DNA of 46,338 nucleotides from the NCBI RefSeq assembly GCF_019748365.1, contig NZ_JAIEPN010000179.1, forward strand, positions 1-46,338. The letters run 5' to 3'. The translations under genes and the position numbers were made by a program. How positions within the stretch are numbered: the first letter of the stretch is position 1; every line of letters starts with the position of its first letter. This document shows, in pieces, positions 32,698 to 40,063 of this stretch. The notes beneath the pieces were generated by a model. It did no database searches. It was not told the DNA's origin and saw only the letters and a list, made by a program, of their open reading frames with translations. Origin of the DNA: Novosphingobium sp. GTDB lineage: Bacteria; Pseudomonadota; Alphaproteobacteria; Sphingomonadales; Sphingomonadaceae.

Positions 32698-33384
32698 ATG
32701 TTCCAGCAATTGCGCCTGGTCAGCCATCACCTGTGCCCATACGTCCAACGCGCGGTGATCACCGCGGGCAAGCTCGGTATTCCCTACGAGCGCATCAATA
32801 TCGATCTTTCCGCCAAGCCGGACTGGTTTCTGGCCATCTCGCCGACCGGCAAGGTGCCGCTGCTGCAAGTGACGCGCGCGGGGGGCAGTGAGCACGTGCT
32901 GTTCGAAAGCGCGCCGATTGCCGAGTTCCTCAACGACATCGGCGGGGGCGAGATGCTGGCCGCCGATCCGGTGGACCGGGCGGCGCAGCGTGCATGGATC
33001 GAGTTCGCATCGGGTACGCTGGCGGAGATTGCCGGGCTTTATGCGGCGCCGACGTATGAAGCGTTCGATGCCAAGACTTCGGCCATTTCCGCAAGGCTCC
33101 GGCAAGTCGAAGCGGTGGTTGGCGATGTCTGGTTCTGGGGCGACCGGTTCACATTGGTCGATGCCGCATTCGGGCCGCTGTTCCGTTATCTCGATCTGTT
33201 CGAGCGGCGGCTCGATCTGCGCCTGATGGACGACTTGCCGAAAGTCGCGGCATGGCGCGCGCGGCTCGCGGCCGATCCGGTGGTGGCGAGCGCTGTCGCG
33301 GCGGATTATCCGCAGCGGCTGGAAACCTTCATGCTGGCGCGCGGGACCGAACTGTCGCGCCGGCTTGAGGCAGTTGCCGCATAA
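32698..33384 (+). CDS. Glutathione S-transferase family protein
   Basis: 228 aa. The N-terminal thioredoxin-like domain reads LRLVSHHLCPYVQRAVITAGKLGIPYERINIDLSAKPDWF, with Cys at residue 13 in the CPYVQRA motif and PTGKVPLL plus ESAPIAEFL for glutathione binding; an all-helical C-terminal domain follows. The CPY pattern resembles omega/beta-like thiol transferases that use Cys, not the zeta-class SSCxWRVRIAL motif of maleylacetoacetate isomerase. It is last in the cluster started by the AhpD-like gene and supports a thiol-redox or detoxification role. Confidence 0.9.
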   Translation: MFQQLRLVSHHLCPYVQRAVITAGKLGIPYERINIDLSAKPDWFLAISPTGKVPLLQVTRAGGSEHVLFESAPIAEFLNDIGGGEMLAADPVDRAAQRAWIEFASGTLAEIAGLYAAPTYEAFDAKTSAISARLRQVEAVVGDVWFWGDRFTLVDAAFGPLFRYLDLFERRLDLRLMDDLPKVAAWRARLAADPVVASAVAADYPQRLETFMLARGTELSRRLEAVAA

Positions 33385-33441
33385 AGCAGTCAACACGTCT
33401 AAGCATGCCGGTCGCAGCGCAGGTTGCGGCCGGCTTTTGGC

Positions 33442-33822
33442 TCAGAAGGCGTGGAGGATCGCCGTGCGGACGGTTCGCATTTCGACGCGGCCCTGCGCCA
33501 GCGCTTCATTGCGCATGACCGTATAGTGCGCGATGGCGGTGAGCCAGGGCATTAACGGACGCCCGGGGGCAAAGGTATGCCGACGGGTATGGATGGCCAG
33601 CAGCGCTTCCCGAACGGCTTCCTCGACCATCGCAGGCACCAGGTAGCTGGTGTAATGTCTGTCGAGCCAGCGGGCAGCCTCCTGCAGCAACAGGCGATAG
33701 GCCGCGTGGTCTCCCGCGAGGCTTGCGGCCATGGCTGATTCCCATGGGAACGGCTCTTCCTGCGACTCAATTTCATTAGCCGAATGGCGCAGAGGCACGG
33801 CGAGTTTCCAGCCGATTTCCAT
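33442..33822 (-). CDS. ECF sigma-factor-like protein, region 2 only (truncated)
   Basis: About 126 aa. Residues 27-100 match sigma-70 region 2 of ECF factors of the group with WESAMAASLAGDHAAYRLLL, VEEAVREALLAIHTRRHTF and GRPLMPWLTAIAHY. The chain then ends after VMRNEALAQGRVEMRTVRTAILHAF, with no region 4 DNA-binding helices, so it cannot recognise a -35 element on its own. The key acidic DAEDVVQE segment is altered to PAMVEEAVREA. The ATG at 33822 follows GGAGAGAAAC. It may be a decayed ECF gene or a short regulator that acts through RNA polymerase core. It is convergent with the GST gene. Confidence 0.6.
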   Translation of the reverse strand: MEIGWKLAVPLRHSANEIESQEEPFPWESAMAASLAGDHAAYRLLLQEAARWLDRHYTSYLVPAMVEEAVREALLAIHTRRHTFAPGRPLMPWLTAIAHYTVMRNEALAQGRVEMRTVRTAILHAF

Positions 33823-34058
33823 GTTTCTCTCCAGACACTTAGCCATCGCAAGGGAACTTCCCCTGCGTGTCTGTTGTTGCCCGCTCCGCCACTGGCTATA
33901 GTATCTATGCCTGTGAGGAATTTCCATCTATTTCTTGAAGTATTACAGATAATTACATTCCATTTTGGGGTGAATGGGCCAGTAACCCTCGCCAGCCGGA
34001 CGGCGAACCTGAGGTATCGGCCGCAACGGTGCGGTCGCCACTGCTCAGGAGAACGATC
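33823..34058. other. AT-rich intergenic region between divergent genes
   Basis: 236 bp between the sigma-like gene and the 43-aa peptide gene. The part 33893-33970 is markedly richer in A/T than its surroundings and includes the short dyad GGAATTTCC (33918-33926). It probably contains both promoters, but I could not assign -35 and -10 elements with confidence. Confidence 0.4.
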
Positions 34059-34190
34059 ATGCACAATCTTACCCAGACCGCCGACAAGTCGGGCCTCGCC
34101 GCGCTCATCGGCACCGGCATTGGCCTCGTTGCGATGGCGACCGTCGCCATTGGCGGCGCGATCGCCGGTGTCGCGATGATGATGTACTGA
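34059..34190 (+). CDS. 43-aa hydrophobic membrane peptide
   Basis: A 43-residue protein beginning MHNLTQTADKSGLAALIG and continuing as one long Gly/Ala/Val-rich hydrophobic span to MMMY. A clear CAGGAG site lies six bases before the ATG. One membrane helix with GxxxG-like spacing (GTGIGL, GGAIAG) suggests oligomerisation in the inner membrane. No family recognised; it could be a small membrane regulator or a toxin-like peptide. It is divergent from the sigma-like gene and upstream of an SDR. Confidence 0.6.
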   Translation: MHNLTQTADKSGLAALIGTGIGLVAMATVAIGGAIAGVAMMMY

Positions 34191-34399
34191 AGATCGCGAT
34201 CAGTCCTGCGCGCCGCCGGCTCAGCGGGCCGATGCGGATCATCGACATGATCATGCGCAGGACCGATCGGCGAGGGCAACCGCGTCCTCGGCTTCCGGGC
34301 CGTGCGAGCGGCGGTGACCTGAGCCAAACCTATCACTTTCGCCTGATGAGAGCCGACAAGCGAGCGGGCATGCTGCGCGTCCTGACAAAGGAGACGGGC

Positions 34400-35218
34400 A
34401 TGGGCGAGCTTTCTGGCAAGGTGGCGATCGTGACGGGTGCCGCACGAGGGCAGGGCCGCGCGATGGCGCTGGCGCTGGCCGGTGCTGGCGCAGACGTTGC
34501 GATCTGCGATGTGGGCGAACCGGCCATGGCGAGCGTGGGCTATCCCCTTGGCGGCGCGCTCGATGCCGTGGCGGACGAGATTGCGGCGAAGGGCGTGCGC
34601 GGCTTCCATGCGGCCTGCGATATCCGCCGGCAGGACGAAATCGACGCTTTCATCGGCCGCGTGCTGGACCAGTTCGGGCGGATCGACATTCTCGTCAACA
34701 ACGCGGGCATCCTCACCGGCAACAAGCCGATGCACCTGCTGGATGACGAGACCTTCGAGACGACCATCGCGGTCAATCTCACCGGCAGCTGGCGGATGAG
34801 CCGCGCGGTGGTTCCGGCGATGATCGCGGGCGGCGAGGGCGGGCGGATCATCAACATCGCCTCGGTCGCTGGCACGATCGGCACGCCCGGCTTTGGCCAC
34901 TACAGCGCGACAAAGCACGGCATGATCGGGATGACCAAGACCATGGCGGCCGAACTCGGGGCCTACGGCATCACCGTCAACGCCGTGTGCCCCGGATTCC
35001 TGCCGACCAAGATGGTTGAACACACGGCCAGCGAAATCGCCGCGCATGCCGGGCTGACGCAGGAGGAAGTCTATGCGCAGTACCTCAGCGTCGCACATGT
35101 GAAGGAGCCGATCACGCCCGAGCAGACTGCGGCCTCGGTGCTCTATCTGGCGAGCGAGGCGGCGCGGGTGGTGACGGGATCGAGCCTGGTGATCGATGCG
35201 GGGTGGTCCGCCACCTGA
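34400..35218 (+). CDS. SDR oxidoreductase with mycofactocin-SDR-like insertion
   Basis: 272 aa. The Rossmann motif is TGAARGQGR (12-20), a variant with Gln that is typical of the carveol-dehydrogenase/mycofactocin-coupled SDR group. An insertion after beta-2 (CDVGEPAMASVGYPLGGALDAVADEI) resembles that group's YPLATPEDL loop. The catalytic set is Ser155, Tyr168 and Lys172, and the long C-terminal part before VTGSSLVIDAGWSAT also fits. Such enzymes hold NAD tightly and recycle it through another carrier. AAAGGAG precedes the ATG at 34400; an earlier ATG at 34232 would add a non-family tail. It leads a rightward group with DUF1330, MFS and CmcJ-like genes. Confidence 0.88.
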   Translation: MGELSGKVAIVTGAARGQGRAMALALAGAGADVAICDVGEPAMASVGYPLGGALDAVADEIAAKGVRGFHAACDIRRQDEIDAFIGRVLDQFGRIDILVNNAGILTGNKPMHLLDDETFETTIAVNLTGSWRMSRAVVPAMIAGGEGGRIINIASVAGTIGTPGFGHYSATKHGMIGMTKTMAAELGAYGITVNAVCPGFLPTKMVEHTASEIAAHAGLTQEEVYAQYLSVAHVKEPITPEQTAASVLYLASEAARVVTGSSLVIDAGWSAT

Positions 35219-35284
35219 AGCCCTTGCGCGAAGCAGACCTGTGACCCAAGACTGACAAAGACCCAAAACGAGAGGAATGCCCGA

Positions 35285-35575
35285 ATGACGGCCTATGTTG
35301 TTTTCATCAAGGATGGCGTGAACGATCAGGCGGAACTGGATCAGTACAACGCCAAAGCGGGCGCTTCGATCGCCGGACATCCGCTGAAGCCGCTGGCATT
35401 CTATGGTCCCAATGAAACGTGGGAAGGCCCGGCTGCCGAGGGCCTCGTCATCATCGAGTTCCCCGATATCGACGCGGCGAAGGCCTGGTACAACAGCCCG
35501 GCCTATCAGGATGCCAAGGTGCACCGCCTGAAGGGCGCGAGCTACCGCGTGATGGTGACCGAAGGGGTCGGCTGA
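35285..35575 (+). CDS. DUF1330 family protein
   Basis: 96 aa ferredoxin-like (dimeric alpha/beta barrel) domain, family length. Typical segments are MTAYVVFIKDGVNDQAELDQYNAK, FYGPNETWEGP and VIIEFPDIDAAKAWYNSPAYQDAKVHRLKGA. The biochemical role of DUF1330 is unknown; its fold is shared with small monooxygenases and dehydratases. An AGAGG site precedes the ATG. It follows the SDR by 66 bp and probably shares its transcript. Confidence 0.88.
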   Translation: MTAYVVFIKDGVNDQAELDQYNAKAGASIAGHPLKPLAFYGPNETWEGPAAEGLVIIEFPDIDAAKAWYNSPAYQDAKVHRLKGASYRVMVTEGVG

Positions 35576-35615
35576 AACCAGTTGCAAGGCGGGGGCGTTG
35601 CGGCATGATGGCGTG

Positions 35616-36908
35616 ATGGCCCCCGCCCATCAGACCATATCACACCGCTCGATGCTGATTGCGGGCTTCTCGACGGTCGTCGAGTGGTACGATTTCACGC
35701 TCTACATCTACGTTGCGACGATTCTGTCGCGCGTGATCTTTGGCGGGGGAGAAGGCTCGCTGGCAGTCGTGCTGGCGGGCTTTGCCGTTTCCTACCTGAT
35801 GCGGCCGCTGGGCGCGCTCGCGATGGGCCACTATGGCGACCGGCACGGGCGGCGGCGCGCCATGCTGCTTTCGATGGCGGTAATGACTGCGGCGATGCTG
35901 GGCTGTGCGCTGCTGCCCACGCATGCGCAGATCGGCCCGGCGGCAGGGTTCCTGCTGCTGGCGCTGCGCTGCGTGATGGCCTTCGCGGTGGGCGGCGAAT
36001 ATACCGGCGTGGTCGCCTATCTGATCGAAGGCGCGGGTCCGCACCGGCGCGGCCTCATCACCAGTTGCGCTTCGGCGGCGAGCGAGATCGGTGCGCTGCT
36101 GGCGGTGGGTGTTGCCGCCGTGACAAGCTGGGCGATGCCGGTGGAAACGCTCGACGCCTGGGGTTGGCGCATTCCGTTCTTTGTCGGCGCGGCTCTGGCG
36201 GGCGGTGTTCTGCTGGCGCGCGCGAACATGGACGAATCGCCCGAGTTCGAGCGCCAGCGCGCGGCGGGCACCGTGCCGGAAAACCCGCTGCGCCACGCCA
36301 TCACGCACCAGCGCGCCGGGATCATCCGCGGCTTTGCGATCTCGGCGCTGGGCTCGATCAGCTACTACGTGGGGATCACCTATGTGCCCGCCTTCCTTGC
36401 CTCGGTCGGCGCGGTGGGCGAAGGCGCGGGCCTCGCGCTTTCGACTGTGGCGGCCTTCGTGGTGATTGCGGTCACACCGCTGGTCGGCGCGCTTTCGGAC
36501 CATGTCGGGCGGCGGCCGGTCTTGATCGGCATCGCGCTCGCCTGCGCGGCGGGGCCGATCACGCTGTTTTCGCTGATGGCGCATGGCGGGGTCTGGCCGG
36601 CGCTGGTGGGCGCGGTGCTGCTTGCGGCGCTGGGCGGCGCGTGGAGCGCGGTGGGCGCGGTGGCGACGGCGGAGCAGTTTTCCGGCGAGGCGCGGCTTTC
36701 CGGCCTGGCGCTGGGCGTGACGAGTGCAACCGCGCTGTTCGGCGGGGTCACGCCGCTGGTCGCGCAGATGCTGCTCGAAGGCACGGGCTGGCCCGCCGTG
36801 CCCGGCGCGATGATCGCGGTGGTGGCTCTGGTCATCCTGCCGGTGCTCTGGCGCATTCCCGAAACCGCGCCGCGCGCAGGGTGGACAGCGGAGCCGCAGC
36901 CGATATAG
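35616..36908 (+). CDS. MFS transporter, metabolite:H+ symporter (MHS) type
   Basis: 430 aa inner-membrane permease. MHS features are SMLIAGFSTVVEWYDFTLYIYVATIL in helix 1, GHYGDRHGRRRAMLLSMAVMT in loop 2-3, FAVGGEYTGVVAYLIEGAGPHRRGL, and WGWRIPFFVGAALAG before the central loop. MHS proteins (shikimate, proline/betaine, dicarboxylate carriers) import organic acids with protons. The ATG at 35616 starts MAPAHQTISHRSML; an in-frame ATG at 35604 is also possible. The 3' end runs into the palindrome at 36904-36926. The substrate is presumably that of the neighbouring SDR or CmcJ-like enzyme. Confidence 0.9.
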   Translation: MAPAHQTISHRSMLIAGFSTVVEWYDFTLYIYVATILSRVIFGGGEGSLAVVLAGFAVSYLMRPLGALAMGHYGDRHGRRRAMLLSMAVMTAAMLGCALLPTHAQIGPAAGFLLLALRCVMAFAVGGEYTGVVAYLIEGAGPHRRGLITSCASAASEIGALLAVGVAAVTSWAMPVETLDAWGWRIPFFVGAALAGGVLLARANMDESPEFERQRAAGTVPENPLRHAITHQRAGIIRGFAISALGSISYYVGITYVPAFLASVGAVGEGAGLALSTVAAFVVIAVTPLVGALSDHVGRRPVLIGIALACAAGPITLFSLMAHGGVWPALVGAVLLAALGGAWSAVGAVATAEQFSGEARLSGLALGVTSATALFGGVTPLVAQMLLEGTGWPAVPGAMIAVVALVILPVLWRIPETAPRAGWTAEPQPI

Positions 36909-36926
36909 TTCGTGGGACTAACTATA
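36904..36926. promoter_or_regulatory. Palindrome TATAGTT-N9-AACTATA upstream of the CmcJ-like gene
   Basis: A perfect 7-bp inverted repeat with a 9-bp spacer, overlapping the stop of the MFS gene and ending 13 bp before the ATG of the next gene. It is AT-rich in otherwise GC-rich DNA and has no T-run, so it looks like a repressor site rather than a terminator. The binder is unknown. Confidence 0.55.
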
Positions 36927-36939
36927 ATCGGAGAGGGCG

Positions 36940-37848
36940 ATGGCAACCGCTGCGCTGAACGACATCGAAGACACCGCGAGGGCCGCCCCGGCGCTGATCC
37001 GCTATCTCGATGAAGGCGAGTTCGTCACCCGGCGCTATGTCAGCCAGGGCGCGGAAATGAACACCGGCGATTACCGCGATTATCCCGTGGTGGTGCGCGA
37101 CGGGATGCCGCTGCGCGACCATTTCAGCCTTGATGTGCATGGCTTCAGAATCGCCAAGCATGAGACGGCGATTGCCGATTTCCACGACAAGGCGGCGGTT
37201 GACGCCAGCTATCAACGCGAAGTCGAAGCGCTCGTCGCGCGGTTGACGGGGGCGGACAAGGTTTCGACGCAAGGTTGGATGATCCGCACGTCGGGCGATC
37301 TTTCAAGCCGCGCGCAGGAAAAGGTGGAGGGCTACGTCCATTCGGGCGGGATCCAGCCCCCGGCGGGCGAGGCGCATGTCGATTACAACGAACTGACCGG
37401 CAAGCGCGCGGCGGCGCGGGTCTATGCCCAGGCCTTTCCCGATGGACCCGGCTACAAGCGCTACATCTGCTTTTCGCTCTGGCGCACCTTCTCGCCCGGT
37501 CCGCAAGACTGGCCGCTGGCGGTGTGCGACGGGCGAACGGTGTCCGACGCGGAAACGGCCTCCAACACGCTGTTCGTGGTCGATGAGTTTCCGACTGGTG
37601 ATGCGCTGACCGCGCCGGTCGAGGGCGAGGACCAGATGATCGCGGCGACGATCTTCCGCTGTTCGCCGAAGCATCGCTGGTGGTACTTCTCCAATATGGC
37701 AAAGGATGACGTGCTGCTGTTCAAGTTTCAGGACAGCGACCATTCCGTCACCTGGCGCTGCCCGCACACGGCTTTCCACGATACCAGCTTCCCCGATGCC
37801 AAAGTGCGCGAAAGCATCGAAGTGCGCGGTGTGGCCTTTTTCGAATAG
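36940..37848 (+). CDS. CmcJ/NvfI-family (asaB-like) non-heme iron oxygenase
   Basis: 302 aa of the family that includes cephamycin CmcJ, fungal AsaB and NvfI. The Fe(II) facial triad is plausibly His146 and Asp148 (AHVDYNEL) with His276 (RCPHTAFHD), and Arg290 may bind 2-oxoglutarate. Other family blocks are CFSLWRTFSPGPQDWPLAVCD, HRWWYFSNMAKDDVLLFKFQDSD and SIEVRGVAFFE. Such enzymes hydroxylate, desaturate or rearrange small molecules in secondary metabolism; the bacterial substrates are mostly unknown. It is alone behind the 36904-36926 palindrome and convergent with the LuxR gene, with one base between stops. Confidence 0.85.
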   Translation: MATAALNDIEDTARAAPALIRYLDEGEFVTRRYVSQGAEMNTGDYRDYPVVVRDGMPLRDHFSLDVHGFRIAKHETAIADFHDKAAVDASYQREVEALVARLTGADKVSTQGWMIRTSGDLSSRAQEKVEGYVHSGGIQPPAGEAHVDYNELTGKRAAARVYAQAFPDGPGYKRYICFSLWRTFSPGPQDWPLAVCDGRTVSDAETASNTLFVVDEFPTGDALTAPVEGEDQMIAATIFRCSPKHRWWYFSNMAKDDVLLFKFQDSDHSVTWRCPHTAFHDTSFPDAKVRESIEVRGVAFFE

Positions 37849-37849
37849 G

Positions 37850-38926
37850 TCAGGCGAGCGGGGCAAGGCTGCCGAGCACCAGCGCGACAAGCTGGGCCTG
37901 CCCGCTGGTGCCGGTCTTGGCGTAGAGCCGCTTTGAATAGTTGCGCGCGGTTTCGGGCGTGAGGCCGAGGCGGGCGCCGGCTGCGAGGATCGTCTCCCCT
38001 TGCGCGAGGCCGATGGCAAGCGCGGCCTCGCGCGGGGAGAGGCCGTGGCTCGCAGCAAGGACTTTGGCCGCATCGGCGGGCAGGGCCGGCGGCGCAGTGC
38101 GGACGAGGCCGATGGCTGCGGCACCCGCGCCGGAGGGCGTGGGGCGCAGCAGCAGATGGCGCGCGCCGAGTGGGACGAGGCGTCGCGCCTCGGGCGGCGC
38201 ACCGGCAAGGGCTGCGCAGGCGGTTTCCAGCGCGCGGGCGGTTTCGGGCAGGAGTTGCAGGCGGCGCAGCGGTCCCGGTTCCGCGGCAAACGCCAGCTGG
38301 CGCTCGGCTTCCGGGTCTGCGGCGAGCACTTGCCCGCTGGCCGTCATCGCGATCTCGCCGATGCCCAGCGCGGCAAGCGTGGTCTCGGCCATGGCCGCGC
38401 GCATTTCGGCTCGGCCCAGGGCGGCGCGGACGCTGAGCGCAGCGGCGATATGCGGGGCGAGCGCGGCGAGGAGCGCGCTGTCCGCCGCGCCGAGGTCTTC
38501 GCGTTCGCGGGTCAGGAGCAGCCAGGCCTCGCCGCCGCCCGGATTGCCGACACGAACGGCGCGGGCGTGGTTGATACGCATCGCGCCAAGCGCGGCGCGC
38601 TGCGCGGCAAGGGTCGCCTGCGCATCGAAATCGAGCATTTCGCCGAGCGTATAGACGCGCCCCGTCCGCATCACGGTGCCCGGGAACAGGCCGAGCGCGG
38701 CGAGGCGGGCCAGATCGAGCGGCGGGTCGCTTGCGGCGCGCGCGGCATCGGCGCGGACGGTGAGCGTGGGAGCAGGCGATCCTGGCGGTGCGAGCGCCAA
38801 CGCGGCGCGGCGCGCGCCGGTGCGCTGGAGCAGATTGCCGAGGAAGCGCTGCCACGGCGGGTCTTCCAGCAGACCCTCCATCAGGGGGAGGTAAAGCTCG
38901 CGTTGATCGGTCGAAAGGAATGCCAT
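37850..38926 (-). CDS. LuxR-type helix-turn-helix regulator
   Basis: 358 aa. The C-terminal HTH (about residues 295-358) has the LuxR form [56 protein letters not shown]. The N-terminal 290 residues contain two alpha/beta segments that look GAF/PAS-like ([45 protein letters not shown]) but no acyl-homoserine-lactone domain or phosphoreceiver. It is divergent from cysD with 84 bp between starts, and the palindrome at 38936-38949 lies nine bases before its ATG. Autoregulation or control of the cys genes is likely. The ATG at 38926 is preceded by TCGAAAGG-free sequence and a weak site, so the start is less sure. Confidence 0.85.
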   Translation of the reverse strand: MAFLSTDQRELYLPLMEGLLEDPPWQRFLGNLLQRTGARRAALALAPPGSPAPTLTVRADAARAASDPPLDLARLAALGLFPGTVMRTGRVYTLGEMLDFDAQATLAAQRAALGAMRINHARAVRVGNPGGGEAWLLLTREREDLGAADSALLAALAPHIAAALSVRAALGRAEMRAAMAETTLAALGIGEIAMTASGQVLAADPEAERQLAFAAEPGPLRRLQLLPETARALETACAALAGAPPEARRLVPLGARHLLLRPTPSGAGAAAIGLVRTAPPALPADAAKVLAASHGLSPREAALAIGLAQGETILAAGARLGLTPETARNYSKRLYAKTGTSGQAQLVALVLGSLAPLA

Positions 38927-38935
38927 GGCGCTGTG

Positions 38936-38949
38936 CTCCCATATGGGAG
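38936..38949. promoter_or_regulatory. 14-bp palindrome CTCCCATATGGGAG (copy A)
   Basis: A perfect palindrome in the 84-bp divergent region between the LuxR-type regulator (start 38926) and cysD (start 39011), followed by ATTT. A near-identical palindrome, CTACCATATGGTAG, also followed by ATTT, is at 43266-43279. The repetition makes a regulator site likely. Confidence 0.65.
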
Positions 38950-39010
38950 ATTTAGGGCGCCGGGCAAGAGGCCATGTGGCACTGAGACCTTTCCAATGGC
39001 CGGAACCACG

Positions 39011-39940
39011 ATGTCTGATCCCGTTTCCAAGTCCACGCTGACCCACATCCAGCGCCTCGAGGCCGAGGCGATCCACATCATGCGCGAGGTGGTGGCCGAG
39101 GCGACCAACCCGGTCATGCTCTATTCGGTGGGCAAGGACAGCGCGGTGATGCTGCACCTTGCGCGCAAGGCCTTCTACCCGAGCCCGCCGCCGTTTCCGC
39201 TGCTCCACGTGGACACCACGTGGAAATTCAAGGCGATGTACGAACTGCGCGAGCGGATGGCGAAGGAGAGCGGCATGGAGCTGCTCGTCCATCAGAACCC
39301 CGAAGCGGCCGAGCGCGGGATCAATCCGTTCGACCACGGCCCGCTCCATACGGACATGTGGAAGACCGAGGGGCTGAAGCAGGCGCTCGACAAGTGGGGC
39401 TTCGACGCAGCCTTCGGCGGCGCGCGGCGTGATGAGGAGAAGAGCCGCGCCAAGGAGCGCATCTTCAGCTTCCGCACCGCTTCGCACGGCTGGGACCCCA
39501 AGAACCAGCGGCCCGAGCTGTGGAACATCTACAACGCGCGCAAGAACAAGGGCGAGAGCATCCGCGTGTTCCCGATCTCGAACTGGACCGAGCTCGACAT
39601 CTGGCAATACATCCGCCTCAACGATGTGCCGATCGTGCCGCTCTACTTTGCGGCAAAGCGGCCGACCTTCGAGTGGGAAGGGGGGCTGTTCATGGCCGAC
39701 GACTTGCCACGGCTCGAGAAGGTGCTCGGCTATCGTCCTGAAATAACAGAGCGTTCGATCCGCTTCCGCACCTTGGGCTGCTTCCCGCTGACCGGGGCAG
39801 TGGAGAGCAATGCGACCACGCTCAACGAAGTGATCCAGGAAACGCTGCTGACCACCACCAGCGAACGGCAGGGCCGCGTGATCGACAAGGATGCCGGCGG
39901 CGCGGGCATGGAAGTCAAGAAGCAGCAGGGGTACTTTTGA
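39011..39940 (+). CDS. cysD: Sulfate adenylyltransferase subunit 2
   Basis: 309 aa, the family length. CysD is the PP-loop ATP pyrophosphatase half of ATP sulfurylase, making adenosine phosphosulfate from sulfate with CysN. The PP-loop [17 protein letters not shown] is near residue 42, with [42 protein letters not shown] and [16 protein letters not shown] further on. The start at 39011 (MSDPVSK) is preferred over an ATG at 38996. It is the first gene of the sulfate-activation operon and divergent from the LuxR gene. A large hairpin separates it from cysN. Confidence 0.97.
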   Translation: MSDPVSKSTLTHIQRLEAEAIHIMREVVAEATNPVMLYSVGKDSAVMLHLARKAFYPSPPPFPLLHVDTTWKFKAMYELRERMAKESGMELLVHQNPEAAERGINPFDHGPLHTDMWKTEGLKQALDKWGFDAAFGGARRDEEKSRAKERIFSFRTASHGWDPKNQRPELWNIYNARKNKGESIRVFPISNWTELDIWQYIRLNDVPIVPLYFAAKRPTFEWEGGLFMADDLPRLEKVLGYRPEITERSIRFRTLGCFPLTGAVESNATTLNEVIQETLLTTTSERQGRVIDKDAGGAGMEVKKQQGYF

Positions 39941-39975
39941 CCAGCCACTTAATGCGCAGCGTTCCGAAGGGCGGG

Positions 39976-40046
39976 CCCCGGACTTGATCCGGGGCTAGGC
40001 TGCCTCCGGAGCAAAAGAAAAGCTTAGCCCCGGGTCAAGCCCGGGG
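39976..40046. repeat. Extragenic palindromic hairpin between cysD and cysNC
   Basis: Two 26-bp arms (39976-40001 and 40021-40046) are inverted copies differing at three positions, with a 19-bp A-rich loop. Each arm is itself nearly palindromic (CCCCGGACTTGATCCGGGG and CCCCGGGTCAAGCCCGGGG). This is the form of REP-like elements frequent in sphingomonad intergenic regions. Inside the cys transcript it would form a very stable RNA structure that may affect the ratio of CysD to CysNC. Confidence 0.8.
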
Positions 40047-40063
40047 CGACGAGGATCAAGAGA

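Noticed and set aside
32698..33384. The GST as the missing maleylacetoacetate isomerase of tyrosine breakdown
   Set aside because: It lacks the zeta-class active-site motif and has an omega/beta-like CPYVQRA Cys site; it is also 16 kb from the hpd operon in a redox cluster.
33953..35587. A leftward open frame of about 544 codons
   Set aside because: It is antisense to the SDR and DUF1330 genes and runs through the 43-aa peptide gene; no protein-like features.
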